A DNA stretch of 64,000 nucleotides from Mucilaginibacter ginsenosidivorax. GTDB lineage: Bacteria > Bacteroidota > Bacteroidia > Sphingobacteriales > Sphingobacteriaceae. The notes under the pieces are model-generated. The model did no database searches and had not been told where the DNA came from. It saw only the letters and a program-made list of their open reading frames with translations. Shown piece after piece: positions 26,541 to 34,933 of this stretch. The stretch lies in assembly GCF_007971525.1 (NCBI RefSeq), contig NZ_CP042437.1, forward strand, positions 7,564,001 to 7,628,000, written 5' to 3'. A program made the translations under genes and the position numbers. The number at the start of each line of letters is the position of its first letter. Position 1 is the first letter of the stretch.

Positions 26541-26591
26541 GTAAACCCCAAACTTACGAAGTTTTAAAAACTTTGTAAGTTTGAGGTTTAC
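26541..26591. terminator. Long near-perfect palindrome between convergent genes
   Basis: Arms of 25 bases (26541-26565 and 26567-26591) pair with one mismatch and one G-T around a single central base. It lies between convergent A2M and hydrolase genes and most simply acts as a bidirectional terminator, though it has no external T-run. Confidence 0.75.
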
Positions 26592-26632
26592 AAACATGTC
26601 ACGGGCACTCCCCTAATCTGCACATCTGAAAT

Positions 26633-27709
26633 CTATTTCCCCCGTCCTGTCAGGCTTTTAATCAGTTCTGTTTCTTCAGTTTTATATGGCGTGCCATCTT
26701 TGTGAAAAATATCGTGGAACCATAGTTTTGGTTCCGCGCCATCGGGCATTGGGGTATCCCAGGCGTAAATGGTATTGGTTTTGCCGGTTACAAAGCCCCA
26801 GTTTATGGCGCCAACATTTTCTTTTTTCAGCATAGGCAATACGGTTGCAAATGTGCTGTTACGCGGACGGGCCATATATTCGGTACATATTAACGGGCGG
26901 CCAATCATTTTCAGAAATTGCACTGTTTTCAGGTGATCATCAACCGGCGAATAATCGTGATAAGTAGTTACATCCGAATTAGCTATTTGGAACTTGTTTA
27001 AGTCCTCTAATCCCCATGACCATACACCTGCGCTTACCGGCTGGCTTGGGTTTACCTGGCGGGCCCATTTAAATACGTTTTTAAGCAATGGTAAACTTTT
27101 GTTCTCTTTACCGGAGTTGCCTGGCTCGTTATATAAATCCCAAAGCAATATGCGCTTGTCTGCCTTAAAAGTGGTTAATACGTCCTTCACATATTTTTCC
27201 AACACCGGCGAATTGGCCATCTCTTCGGATGCCGGCTGGCCGGGGTCCTGCGCCCAACCCGAATTGTGGATGCCAGGTTTTGGCTCGGGCTGTTTACCTG
27301 CTTTGGGTACTTTGTTCCAGCAATCGTCAAAAAATACAAACATGGTTTTAATGCCGTGTTTGCTGGATATGGCCAGGTACTCGTCCACCCGTTTTTTAAA
27401 ACCGGCTGGGTCTTGTTGCCAGGCAAGGTGATGTAAAAACACACGCATTACATTCATGCCAATTCCCTGGGCATAGCCCAGTTCCTTATCAATAGTCTTC
27501 GGGTCGAAGGTATCGGCCTGCCACATTTCCAATTGGTTAATGGCGTTGCTGGTTATAAAATCGCTGCCAACAAGCCATTGGTTTTTGGCGTACCAGGCGT
27601 TGGCTTTTTGCGGACTCCAAACAGGTGCTGTTGCTTTTTGCTGGGCCGATAGCCTCATGCTCAATGGCATTATTAAAGCGATGGCCAATACTTTTAGTTT
27701 AGTTTGCAT
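26633..27709 (-). CDS. Secreted clan GH-A glycoside hydrolase (GH5-like)
   Basis: An exported (beta/alpha)8-barrel hydrolase expected to cut beta-linked sugars by retention. A signal peptide (MQTKLKVLAIALIMPLSM, then RLSAQ) leads into the barrel, with MRVFLHHLAWQQD, FVFFDDCWN, the acid/base Glu in LLWDLYNEPGN (near residue 195) and the nucleophile Glu in RPLICTEYMARP (near 277). Such proteins are often labelled 1,4-beta-xylanase or cellulase, but the exact GH family is uncertain. It is the last gene of the PUL, 18 bases after the BNR protein. Confidence 0.85.
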   Translation of the reverse strand: MQTKLKVLAIALIMPLSMRLSAQQKATAPVWSPQKANAWYAKNQWLVGSDFITSNAINQLEMWQADTFDPKTIDKELGYAQGIGMNVMRVFLHHLAWQQDPAGFKKRVDEYLAISSKHGIKTMFVFFDDCWNKVPKAGKQPEPKPGIHNSGWAQDPGQPASEEMANSPVLEKYVKDVLTTFKADKRILLWDLYNEPGNSGKENKSLPLLKNVFKWARQVNPSQPVSAGVWSWGLEDLNKFQIANSDVTTYHDYSPVDDHLKTVQFLKMIGRPLICTEYMARPRNSTFATVLPMLKKENVGAINWGFVTGKTNTIYAWDTPMPDGAEPKLWFHDIFHKDGTPYKTEETELIKSLTGRGK

Positions 27710-27727
27710 GTATAAGTGTTTAAAAGT

Positions 27728-28891
27728 TTAATTCAATTTTTTGTTGACCAAATGTCCCTTTATCATCCAGATGGCGTTGCTGCCGTAAGCATCTGTTGAT
27801 GTTAAGGCGATAATGGTATCATCGCTAAGCACACACAGCGAGTTCCACAAGCCATGCTTGTTTAAAGGTACGTTAAATGGCGTGCTTACATTTTTAAAGT
27901 TTTTTGCATGATCATCGCCAACGGCCACCTGCATACAGGCCAAATTGCCGTTGTTATCCCGGTTTTGAGTGCTTTGGTACGATAAAATTGTTTGCCCGCC
28001 GTGCAACTGCCGCAAATAAGGCGCGCCGGCATAAACAGTTTGGGGCAACCTGGGTATAAGTGCATAAGTCCGTTCCGCATCGCCAGGCCCTACAGCTTTT
28101 TGCCAGTTTTGGGCAATGGTGTTGCAAATGATTGAGGGTTTAAACTGGCCGCCGCCATTATCTTCGATAGAAAACACTATCTCACTTGTCCCTTTCAACA
28201 AAACCGGCACTGGCATCCCGTCGCGATGGCCGGGTGTAAATGCTGCTACTTCAGGTTTCTTTGTCCAACTGAGGCCTCCGTCGTACGATCTGAAGAGTGA
28301 TATATTTTGCTCATTCGATTGCGTAAAAAGGCCCTCATCAGAAAAAAACAACTGAATCTCGCCGGATGGCAACTGCAATTGCGATGGTTCCCAGCAGCCA
28401 TCCTCAAACCGGTAGCCGGCCTGGTATATCAAGCGCTCATCTGTCCAGGTTTTACCTTCATCGTAGCTTTTTTTTGTAATGATGGCAAAACGTTTAGTAG
28501 TATCTGCCACGCCATTTACTTTGTGTGGCCGGGGATTATAAGATATAAGCAGCGAGTGGTCTTTCAACTCCAAAATATCAGGAACGGCCATATTAACACC
28601 CGGTACCGATGAAGCCACTTTTACCGGGGCAAGCCAGGTTTCGCCAAGGTTGATACTTACCGTACTTTGTATCCCTCCGTCGCCTTCGTAAACGCAAAGC
28701 AAGTGGCCGTTGCTCAGTTGTATGGCACGGGCATAGTTGCCACCGCGGGCAGATACTTGTTTTAGCGTCGATTGATCCCAGGCGATATCTATCAAATCAG
28801 TTGCTTTCACAGGCATTTTTTCTTGTCCGCAAGCCATCAGCGGAATTAGCATACCTGCAAGCCATATCTCTGTTATCCCCATCTTCATCAT
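27728..28891 (-). CDS. BNR-repeat sialidase-like lipoprotein
   Basis: A predicted six-bladed beta-propeller exo-enzyme anchored as a lipoprotein (LIPLMACGQ lipobox). Asp-boxes S-x-D-x-G-x-[TS]-W are visible as KSYDEGKTWTDE and RSYDGGLSWTKK. An N-terminal Arg lies in ARGGNYARAIQ, and another block is DGMPVPVLL. Sialidases release terminal nonulosonic acids, but many Bacteroidota relatives in plant-glycan loci act on other acidic or deoxy sugars, so sialic acid is not assured. It starts three bases after the GH43-like gene, showing tight coupling. Confidence 0.82.
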   Translation of the reverse strand: MMKMGITEIWLAGMLIPLMACGQEKMPVKATDLIDIAWDQSTLKQVSARGGNYARAIQLSNGHLLCVYEGDGGIQSTVSINLGETWLAPVKVASSVPGVNMAVPDILELKDHSLLISYNPRPHKVNGVADTTKRFAIITKKSYDEGKTWTDERLIYQAGYRFEDGCWEPSQLQLPSGEIQLFFSDEGLFTQSNEQNISLFRSYDGGLSWTKKPEVAAFTPGHRDGMPVPVLLKGTSEIVFSIEDNGGGQFKPSIICNTIAQNWQKAVGPGDAERTYALIPRLPQTVYAGAPYLRQLHGGQTILSYQSTQNRDNNGNLACMQVAVGDDHAKNFKNVSTPFNVPLNKHGLWNSLCVLSDDTIIALTSTDAYGSNAIWMIKGHLVNKKLN

Positions 28892-28894
28892 GCG

Positions 28895-29938
28895 TCAGTT
28901 TACAATATCGGCCAGCCAAAAGTTAAAAGGTTTGTCCCTGTCGCACAGCAACGTTATACCATCAAATTCAAGCTCGGCAGCATGTATAGATGTGCGTTTT
29001 GTTGAATAGGAATATGCACCGTCTTTATCCAGCCCGCCGTCATCACCATGTGTTTTACGGCCGGGGTGAGTGAAATAAATAATATAAGCATGATCGCCGC
29101 TAACCACTACATCGGCATGTGCACCCGTTGGCGTATCCTCGTTACGGTGGCAGGGTTTATCCAATATAAGGCCCTGGTGTTCCCAGGTTTGCGCATCTTT
29201 TGACCGGTAAACGCGCTGCCCCTGCCATTCGTCGGTTATCATCCAGTAATAGTTTTTAAACCAGAATATCTTTGGGCCTTCGTGGGCACGTCCACCTATG
29301 GCAGGTTTATCATCAACATTCCAATTCACCAGGTCGGTACTTTGGGCAGTCATCGTTATGCTGTTTAGTTTTTGATCTTTATACCACATATGCCATTTGC
29401 CGTCGGCCAGTTTTATCAGTGTTGGGTCGATGATATTATGATCGGGCAGATGAAGCGGGCCTTCATATTTCCAGTCCCACAGGTTTTTACTGGTATAATG
29501 TATCAGGTGCGAATCGCCGCCCCACTGGCTGTAAACACCTTTGATGTAAACTACAAACATATGGTAAACGCCGTTTTGATAAACAACATCCGGCGCCCAG
29601 AAAGTATTCTGGCCCTGTTCGTGTTCCAAATTTAACGCGCCTTTGTATACCCAGCTATGCCCATGATCTTTTGACACCGCTACGCCTATGGCCGTGCCAT
29701 AACAAAATGCCACACCCGGCGATTGTACGTTGGCACGGCGCTGGGTATACAGCATCGTCCACTCCTTTTCGGCACGGTTAAAAACCAATACCGGGTCGGC
29801 AGCGCCATCATAAATGGGGTCGCGATACAGTGGCGATGGTGGTTGCTGTGTGATAGCCCCAACCTTATGCTGAGCCACAATGGTTAAACCCATCGTGACC
29901 AGCGCGGTGAATGCTGTTATAAATTTAAGGCCTTTCAT
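28895..29938 (-). CDS. GH43-like five-bladed propeller glycosidase
   Basis: An exported exo-glycosidase of the GH32/43/62/68 propeller type. A signal peptide (MKGLKFITAFTALVTMGLTI, then VAQ) precedes IYDGAADPVLVF with a candidate catalytic base Asp, IIDPTLIKLADGKWHMW with a candidate modulating Asp (near residue 178), and RAHEGPKIFWF with a candidate acid Glu (near residue 223). The spacing fits GH43, where such enzymes release arabinose, xylose or galactose, but the sequence is not close to the textbook subfamilies. It lies 11 bases after the GH127-like gene in the PUL. Confidence 0.75.
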   Translation of the reverse strand: MKGLKFITAFTALVTMGLTIVAQHKVGAITQQPPSPLYRDPIYDGAADPVLVFNRAEKEWTMLYTQRRANVQSPGVAFCYGTAIGVAVSKDHGHSWVYKGALNLEHEQGQNTFWAPDVVYQNGVYHMFVVYIKGVYSQWGGDSHLIHYTSKNLWDWKYEGPLHLPDHNIIDPTLIKLADGKWHMWYKDQKLNSITMTAQSTDLVNWNVDDKPAIGGRAHEGPKIFWFKNYYWMITDEWQGQRVYRSKDAQTWEHQGLILDKPCHRNEDTPTGAHADVVVSGDHAYIIYFTHPGRKTHGDDGGLDKDGAYSYSTKRTSIHAAELEFDGITLLCDRDKPFNFWLADIVN

Positions 29939-29949
29939 TAGCTGTTATA

Positions 29950-32013
29950 CTACTCTGCTACCGGGAACGACGAAATTCTTAGCCTTGCGCCTCCCATGGG
30001 CACCAACGTTAAATTGACTGTTGGCTGGCCGGTTTTAACCGGACTTTGAGGCAGCACACCACAAAGACCATATTGATCAATTGCCCAGCCGGGAATTTGT
30101 TTGCCCTTTGTCCTCAACTCAATGGGTGCGTTGGCATTTGTAAATGGATTATTATCTTTTGGCCAGGCACGATGAATAATTTCAATTGATTTCTCAGGAT
30201 GTTCCTGGTCAATTACCAAACCATAATTCCAATCGGATGCCGCATGAATTTCATAAGATGGCCATTTTTGCGGATCGGCCGTAGGCTGCCAGTGCGAATC
30301 GCCCTGGGTTGTGGTACGGCTATCTTCCTTGGTGTATTGCTCATCAATTTTAAGTGAGTATGTAAGCGGCCCGTAATTCACGCTCACGCTGTTTTTATTT
30401 TGATCCCACTGGCGTACTTTTAATTGCATAGGCAAATGAAGGGTTACTTTATCGCCGTTTTTCCAGGTTTTAGTCAATTTAATATAGTCGCCTGTGGCCG
30501 AACTTAGTTTTACGGCGATACCGTTTACCTTTACCGATGCAGCCTTACACCACTCGGGTATGCGCAGGTAAAGCGGAAAAGCAACCGTTTTTGACGTATT
30601 TACTTCAAAGTTTACTTCATCTTCAAAAGGATATTTAGTAGTTTCCGAAATATTTACACTTATGCCTTTGCCAACTTTTGCCGATACCTCGCCTTGTGTA
30701 TACAATTGTGCTGCAATACCATTATCGGGTGTAGCCATCCAGCTATTTTCGGCATAGTAAACCCAGCCTGCCGCATGGTTGTGCTGGCAACAGCGACTAC
30801 TAAAAGGATTCATCATTAAAAACGGACCTTCATTGGCAATGCCGGGGCTGTGGTTTTTGCCATCGCTAAGCACCATGTTTGGTGCAGTTAAATACCTTAA
30901 AGAACGATAATCGGGCATAAAAGCCGCCGAAAACGTATTGAATGCCACATCCTCGCAATTGGATGCCCAAAAGGTATCGCCGGTTGATCCTAACAGCATT
31001 TGATCTGATGTCATTTGCTCAACCATACCGCAGGTTTCTACGGCCTGGCGTGGGTCGTCATAACCTTTGCGGGCATTTTCGTCGGCGCCAAACATGCCAC
31101 CGGGTACCTGGCCATATATTTTACGGATGAGGCTAAAATCGTTATAAGTAGCAGCCAGATCCTTTGGATCATGGCTCTGCAGGTAAAAAGTTGCCGGTTC
31201 GCGAAAGCATTGGGCTACGTTTACATTATGCCAGTTGGGCAGGTTATTGGCCTGGCGCCAGTTAGCGGTATTTTTATCCAGCTTGGCAGCTAAATCAAGC
31301 AGGAATTTATCGCCGGTACGGTTGTACAGCCAATAAACACTTAGCATATTATCGCCACCACGGCTGTTTTCCCAATAATCTTCTAAAAACTGGTCGTCCG
31401 GCACCGATAATTCGTACTTGAAATATTTGGTCATGAAAGGGATAACCCTTGGATCTTTCGAGTATTCGTAATAAGATTGCAGGCACCAAAGCATTGGCAT
31501 GTTTGTCCACAAATCGCGGTTACCTTTGTTGGTACGGGCCGGGCCAAAATCGCCGTTATCGCGCTGGTTATTCAATACCGCGTCAATCCAGAATTTAGCT
31601 TCTTTGATAATCTTTTGATCGCCCAGCATATAGCCAATGTTGGCATAGCCTTTTAACCAGTAAGGTAATTCTTCCCAACCATATTCGCCTTTACCTTCTT
31701 TATTCAGCCAGGCATTGTTGGTTTTTGATAGCCAAACGCTTATTTCGCCCAGGTTACCGGTAAGGCCATCGCGCTGTAGCTCCAATGCTTTTTTTAGCCA
31801 GCCGCCGGCTTTAATACTACCCACGGGCAGTTTGGTAAAATATTCGTGCTGCAGTGGCGCCCGGTTATTAACGTAATTGGCATTCACCTGCTGGTTATTA
31901 ACCTTTGCTACTACCGATGCCTTTACTGCTTGTGCCGATACCGTATAAACACTGCCACATGCAGCTAATGCAGTTAAGCAAATGCCTTTTCCTATCTTAT
32001 TCAAATTATTCAT
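29950..32013 (-). CDS. GH127-like beta-L-arabinofuranosidase (DUF1680)
   Basis: A secreted (alpha/alpha)6-barrel glycosidase predicted to remove beta-L-arabinofuranose by a cysteine nucleophile on a zinc thiolate. The zinc set known from HypBA1 (Glu-x-Cys and Cys-Cys) is present as VETCGMVEQ (near residue 325) and SSRCCQHN (near 405). Downstream of the cysteine pair one sees QHN where canonical members have PPN, suggesting a distinct subfamily. The acid/base Glu is probably in GADENARKG. A signal peptide is present (LTALAACGSVYTVSAQA). The fit to arabinose-rich pectin or arabinogalactan agrees with the neighbouring GH43 and GH2 genes. Confidence 0.85.
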   Translation of the reverse strand: MNNLNKIGKGICLTALAACGSVYTVSAQAVKASVVAKVNNQQVNANYVNNRAPLQHEYFTKLPVGSIKAGGWLKKALELQRDGLTGNLGEISVWLSKTNNAWLNKEGKGEYGWEELPYWLKGYANIGYMLGDQKIIKEAKFWIDAVLNNQRDNGDFGPARTNKGNRDLWTNMPMLWCLQSYYEYSKDPRVIPFMTKYFKYELSVPDDQFLEDYWENSRGGDNMLSVYWLYNRTGDKFLLDLAAKLDKNTANWRQANNLPNWHNVNVAQCFREPATFYLQSHDPKDLAATYNDFSLIRKIYGQVPGGMFGADENARKGYDDPRQAVETCGMVEQMTSDQMLLGSTGDTFWASNCEDVAFNTFSAAFMPDYRSLRYLTAPNMVLSDGKNHSPGIANEGPFLMMNPFSSRCCQHNHAAGWVYYAENSWMATPDNGIAAQLYTQGEVSAKVGKGISVNISETTKYPFEDEVNFEVNTSKTVAFPLYLRIPEWCKAASVKVNGIAVKLSSATGDYIKLTKTWKNGDKVTLHLPMQLKVRQWDQNKNSVSVNYGPLTYSLKIDEQYTKEDSRTTTQGDSHWQPTADPQKWPSYEIHAASDWNYGLVIDQEHPEKSIEIIHRAWPKDNNPFTNANAPIELRTKGKQIPGWAIDQYGLCGVLPQSPVKTGQPTVNLTLVPMGGARLRISSFPVAE

Positions 32014-32027
32014 GTTAAGTATGTTAG

Positions 32028-32060
32028 CCTCACCCTGCCCTCTCCAAAGGAGAGGGTTCT
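32028..32060. repeat. Short dispersed-type palindrome
   Basis: CCCTCTCC-AAA-GGAGAGGG (32038-32056) is a perfect 8-bp hairpin preceded by CCTCACCCTG. I recall very similar extragenic palindromes repeated across Flavobacteria and Sphingobacteria genomes. There is no T-run, so it is not an obvious terminator. The rest of the gap to 32177 holds only a GTT run. Confidence 0.55.
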
Positions 32061-32177
32061 GAATTTCATTTCTGCGAATTAAGTTCTCTCGATTCTAAGA
32101 GGGTTATTCACGTTGTTGTTGTTGTTTGTGCTCGCGATAGTTACGCAGTTCTGTCGCCGCTAAATCGTTCCTGCTAT

Positions 32178-34019
32178 TTATTTCACCAATGCCGGATCAT
32201 AAAGTTTCACGTTTTCTTTGTGTAACAATTCCACAGGCATTTTAATCACTTTACGATCATAAGTCATGAAACCGTTAACCTCTCCCTCTACGTCGGTTGT
32301 TTGCGTGTATACCGCTGCCGAAAGGCCAAGTTTTATAAGCTCCTGCAATCTATCGGTAAAGGTGATGTAACGTTTTAGCAGGTCATCGCCATTTTTAAAG
32401 TTCTGGTAGCCCCAGTTTTTGTTGGCTTGCCAGGTATGCCCGTCAACAGGCCAGCCCAGGCCGCCAAATTCGCCCAGTACAACAGCTTTGGTTTTACCAA
32501 AAATCTCCGGGCGCGGCATTGCCGGGTGCGGGTAATTATGTAAATCGACTATGTTTCCGGTATCGTAAAAGTTACCCCCGCTTGCACTGTTCACCAGGCG
32601 CGATGGATCTTTTTTCATCGTCCATTCTGTAATTTCAACCGTTTTAAATTGTCCCCAGGCTTCGTTAAACGGCGTCCAAACCACAATGCAAGGGTAGTTG
32701 TATAATGAATTGATGATGGCATTCCATTCCTTGCGGTAATAGCCTTCAGATTCGGGCGTACGCTGCTGGTCGGTAGCTTTATCCAACACACCGGGGCGGT
32801 TTTCCCAATGGTTACCCAAATCGCCGCTTGGCATATCCTGCCAAAGCAACATGCCTGTTTTATCGCAATAGTTATAATAGCGGGCAGGTTCAACTTTAAT
32901 GTGCTTACGAATCATGTTAAAGCCCATGGCCTTTAACTGGTCAATATCGTAGCTCATGGCTTCGTAAGTTGGCGGGGTATACAAGCCATCGGGCCACCAG
33001 CCCTGGTCAAGCGGGCCGTATTCAAATACAAACTTGTTGTTCAGCAACATGCGTTGTACGCCGTTGGCATCGGCGCCAAGCGAAATTTTGCGCATGGCAA
33101 AATAGCTTTTTACCTCATCAACCGGCTTGCCTTTGCGGATAACGACCACCTGTAAATCGTACAGAAACGGATCTGTTGTCGACCATAATTTTTCGTCCTT
33201 TATGTCCAATACAGCGGCAGCGCCTGCATCAACTGTTTTTTCGTCAACTTTGGTTTTGCCATCCCAGGCAGTTATTTTTAGTTGGTCGCCAGGCTGGCTA
33301 TCGCTTACTTCGGCCGAAACCGTTAATGTGTGATTATCAATATCGGGGGTTTGTTTGGTGGCCTCAATATGCGTTTTGGCAACGCCTTCCAGCCAAACTG
33401 TTTGCCATATACCGGTTACAGGCGTATACCAGATCCCTTCGGGATTTTTAACCTGTTTACCGCGTGGTTGCGGGCCATCATTTGTTGGGTCCCACACGCT
33501 CACTTTAATTTCTTGTTTTGCACCGCCTTTTAAATAAGGGGTGATATTGAATGTAAAGGGGTCGAAGCCGCCTTCGTGCTTACCGGCGCTTACACCGTTT
33601 ACAAAAACTTCAGTACGCCAGTCAACAGCGCCAAAGTGTAGCAATACATTTTTACCTTTTAATGTTTTATTGAAGGTGATAGTAGTTTTATACCATAACA
33701 TGCTGTCCTTCCCAACCGTTTTGCCAACGCCCGACAGGGCAGACTCGACGGCAAAAGGTACCAGGATTTTACCAGCATAAGCCGATGGTTCGGCTGCTGC
33801 TCTAGGCACTATGGCATAGTTCCATAGTCCGTTTAAATTTTGCCAGTTACCGCGCACCAATTGTGGGCGGGGATACTCGGGCAGGGGTGCATTTGGGTCA
33901 ACCTTGTCGGCCCAGGGTGTTGTGATTTTTGTTTTGATAAGGTGCCAGCTGCTTTGCTGCGCATTAGCCGATAAACAGGCTGCAGTAAAAACCGCAAGGC
34001 ATAAATTTAATTTTTTCAT
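32178..34019 (-). CDS. GH2-family glycoside hydrolase
   Basis: A secreted retaining exo-glycosidase of the beta-galactosidase/beta-glucuronidase family. Signal peptide MKKLNLCLAVFTAACLSANA; sugar-binding jelly-roll (about 60-200, WYKTTITFNKTLKGKNVLLHF and FVNGVSAGKHEGGFDPF), immunoglobulin-like domain (about 205-310), and a TIM barrel with NMIRKHIKVEP. The acid/base Glu is in TPFNEAWGQ (near 452) and the nucleophile Glu in VVLGEFGGLG (near 517). At 613 aa it is a compact member lacking C-terminal accessory domains. The sugar cleaved is undetermined. It lies 196 bases after the DUF3823 gene, beyond a terminator, and so may have its own promoter. Confidence 0.9.
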   Translation of the reverse strand: MKKLNLCLAVFTAACLSANAQQSSWHLIKTKITTPWADKVDPNAPLPEYPRPQLVRGNWQNLNGLWNYAIVPRAAAEPSAYAGKILVPFAVESALSGVGKTVGKDSMLWYKTTITFNKTLKGKNVLLHFGAVDWRTEVFVNGVSAGKHEGGFDPFTFNITPYLKGGAKQEIKVSVWDPTNDGPQPRGKQVKNPEGIWYTPVTGIWQTVWLEGVAKTHIEATKQTPDIDNHTLTVSAEVSDSQPGDQLKITAWDGKTKVDEKTVDAGAAAVLDIKDEKLWSTTDPFLYDLQVVVIRKGKPVDEVKSYFAMRKISLGADANGVQRMLLNNKFVFEYGPLDQGWWPDGLYTPPTYEAMSYDIDQLKAMGFNMIRKHIKVEPARYYNYCDKTGMLLWQDMPSGDLGNHWENRPGVLDKATDQQRTPESEGYYRKEWNAIINSLYNYPCIVVWTPFNEAWGQFKTVEITEWTMKKDPSRLVNSASGGNFYDTGNIVDLHNYPHPAMPRPEIFGKTKAVVLGEFGGLGWPVDGHTWQANKNWGYQNFKNGDDLLKRYITFTDRLQELIKLGLSAAVYTQTTDVEGEVNGFMTYDRKVIKMPVELLHKENVKLYDPALVK

Positions 34020-34039
34020 TAGTATTATTAGGAGATAAA

Positions 34040-34070
34040 AAGTATCAGGTAGTTAGTAATTAGTATCAGG
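34040..34070. repeat. Short direct repeat AGTATCAGG
   Basis: AGTATCAGG occurs at 34041-34049 and 34062-34070 with GTAGTTAGTAATT between. The words resemble those after the HTCS gene at 44251-44273 (AGTATCAAGTAGTAAGTATC). Confidence 0.7.
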
Positions 34071-34167
34071 GCTTACACAAATTTATAGCATTGCACAATT
34101 ACCGCAGGTATCAATACTGTTGCATAAGCATAATATGAAAAGTCAAAGCCAAAGTTTCGATACATCG

Positions 34168-34200
34168 AAAAAAAGGGGCCGCACCGCACAGTACGACCCC
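34168..34200 (-). terminator. Strong intrinsic terminator after susCD-DUF3823
   Basis: On the minus strand GGGGTCGTAC pairs with GTGCGGCCCC (ten pairs, two G-U) around a six-base loop, followed by TTTTTTT. It lies 16 bases past the DUF3823 stop and should end or attenuate transcription before the enzyme genes. Confidence 0.85.
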
Positions 34201-34215
34201 AAACCAATTATTAAC

Positions 34216-34914
34216 TTAGAAGGACACTTTCACTAAAGGCGAGAATACCATATCCTCGACTCCGCTTATTTTAATACCTACCCTGGCAAATACATAGTTT
34301 TGCGTGGGCGACAGTGAAGGGATACCAACACTCATGCTGATGTTACTCAGGCTGGTAATATCCGATCCGTTAAGCTGTGTTGAAGCTATCTGGTCGCCGC
34401 CCGATACAAACTGGGTTTTATTGATATACAGGTTAACCCTGTCAATACCCTTTGCATTGGCATCTGTAATTACTTTTTCGATATTAAAAGCAGCCGTAAC
34501 TGTTTTACTCGCCGCGGTTATTTTGGCATTGCGTACCATGTAATATGGCATTACCTCAATATCCATGGTTTTATTACCACTTATAGTTACCGCTATGGTA
34601 TCGCGCTTGCCGGCAGATAACTCTTTCCACATGAACGGGCCCTGATTTGCAGGGATAGTGAATTTATAGTTACCGTTGAAAAGCAAAGTTGAATAATTGC
34701 CCTCCTGGTCAAACGTGCCAACTATTGGCGCTATTTTTCCGAACCCGGATTGATATAAGTTGAAAGGCACCTGGTTATACTCCACATTCACAGGGTCGCC
34801 CTTATAGGTTAACCTCCCGTTAAATGTTGCGGATGGCGCAGCATAATTATCTTTTTTACAACCCGTAGCTGTAAGCAAGAGTGCTATGATGATATGATGA
34901 AATTTTATTTTCAT
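34216..34914 (-). CDS. DUF3823 lipoprotein of the Sus-type locus
   Basis: A surface lipoprotein encoded right after SusD, a position typical for accessory glycan-binding proteins of the SusE/F kind. The lipobox is LLLTATGCKKD. A prealbumin-like beta domain follows, with TFNGRLTYKGDPVNVEYNQV and GNYSTLLFNGNYKFTIPANQ, then a second beta domain starting PYYMVRNAKITAASKTV. Length (232 aa) is normal for DUF3823. Spacing of 19 bases from susD shows co-transcription. Direct binding of the target glycan is inferred from context. Confidence 0.85.
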   Translation of the reverse strand: MKIKFHHIIIALLLTATGCKKDNYAAPSATFNGRLTYKGDPVNVEYNQVPFNLYQSGFGKIAPIVGTFDQEGNYSTLLFNGNYKFTIPANQGPFMWKELSAGKRDTIAVTISGNKTMDIEVMPYYMVRNAKITAASKTVTAAFNIEKVITDANAKGIDRVNLYINKTQFVSGGDQIASTQLNGSDITSLSNISMSVGIPSLSPTQNYVFARVGIKISGVEDMVFSPLVKVSF

Positions 34915-34933
34915 GATCGTAGTTTAATAAATA

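Noticed and set aside
27728..28891. True sialic-acid scavenging locus
   Set aside because: No sialic-acid lyase, epimerase or transporter genes are present. The neighbours are plant-glycan enzymes, so the BNR protein is only called sialidase-like.
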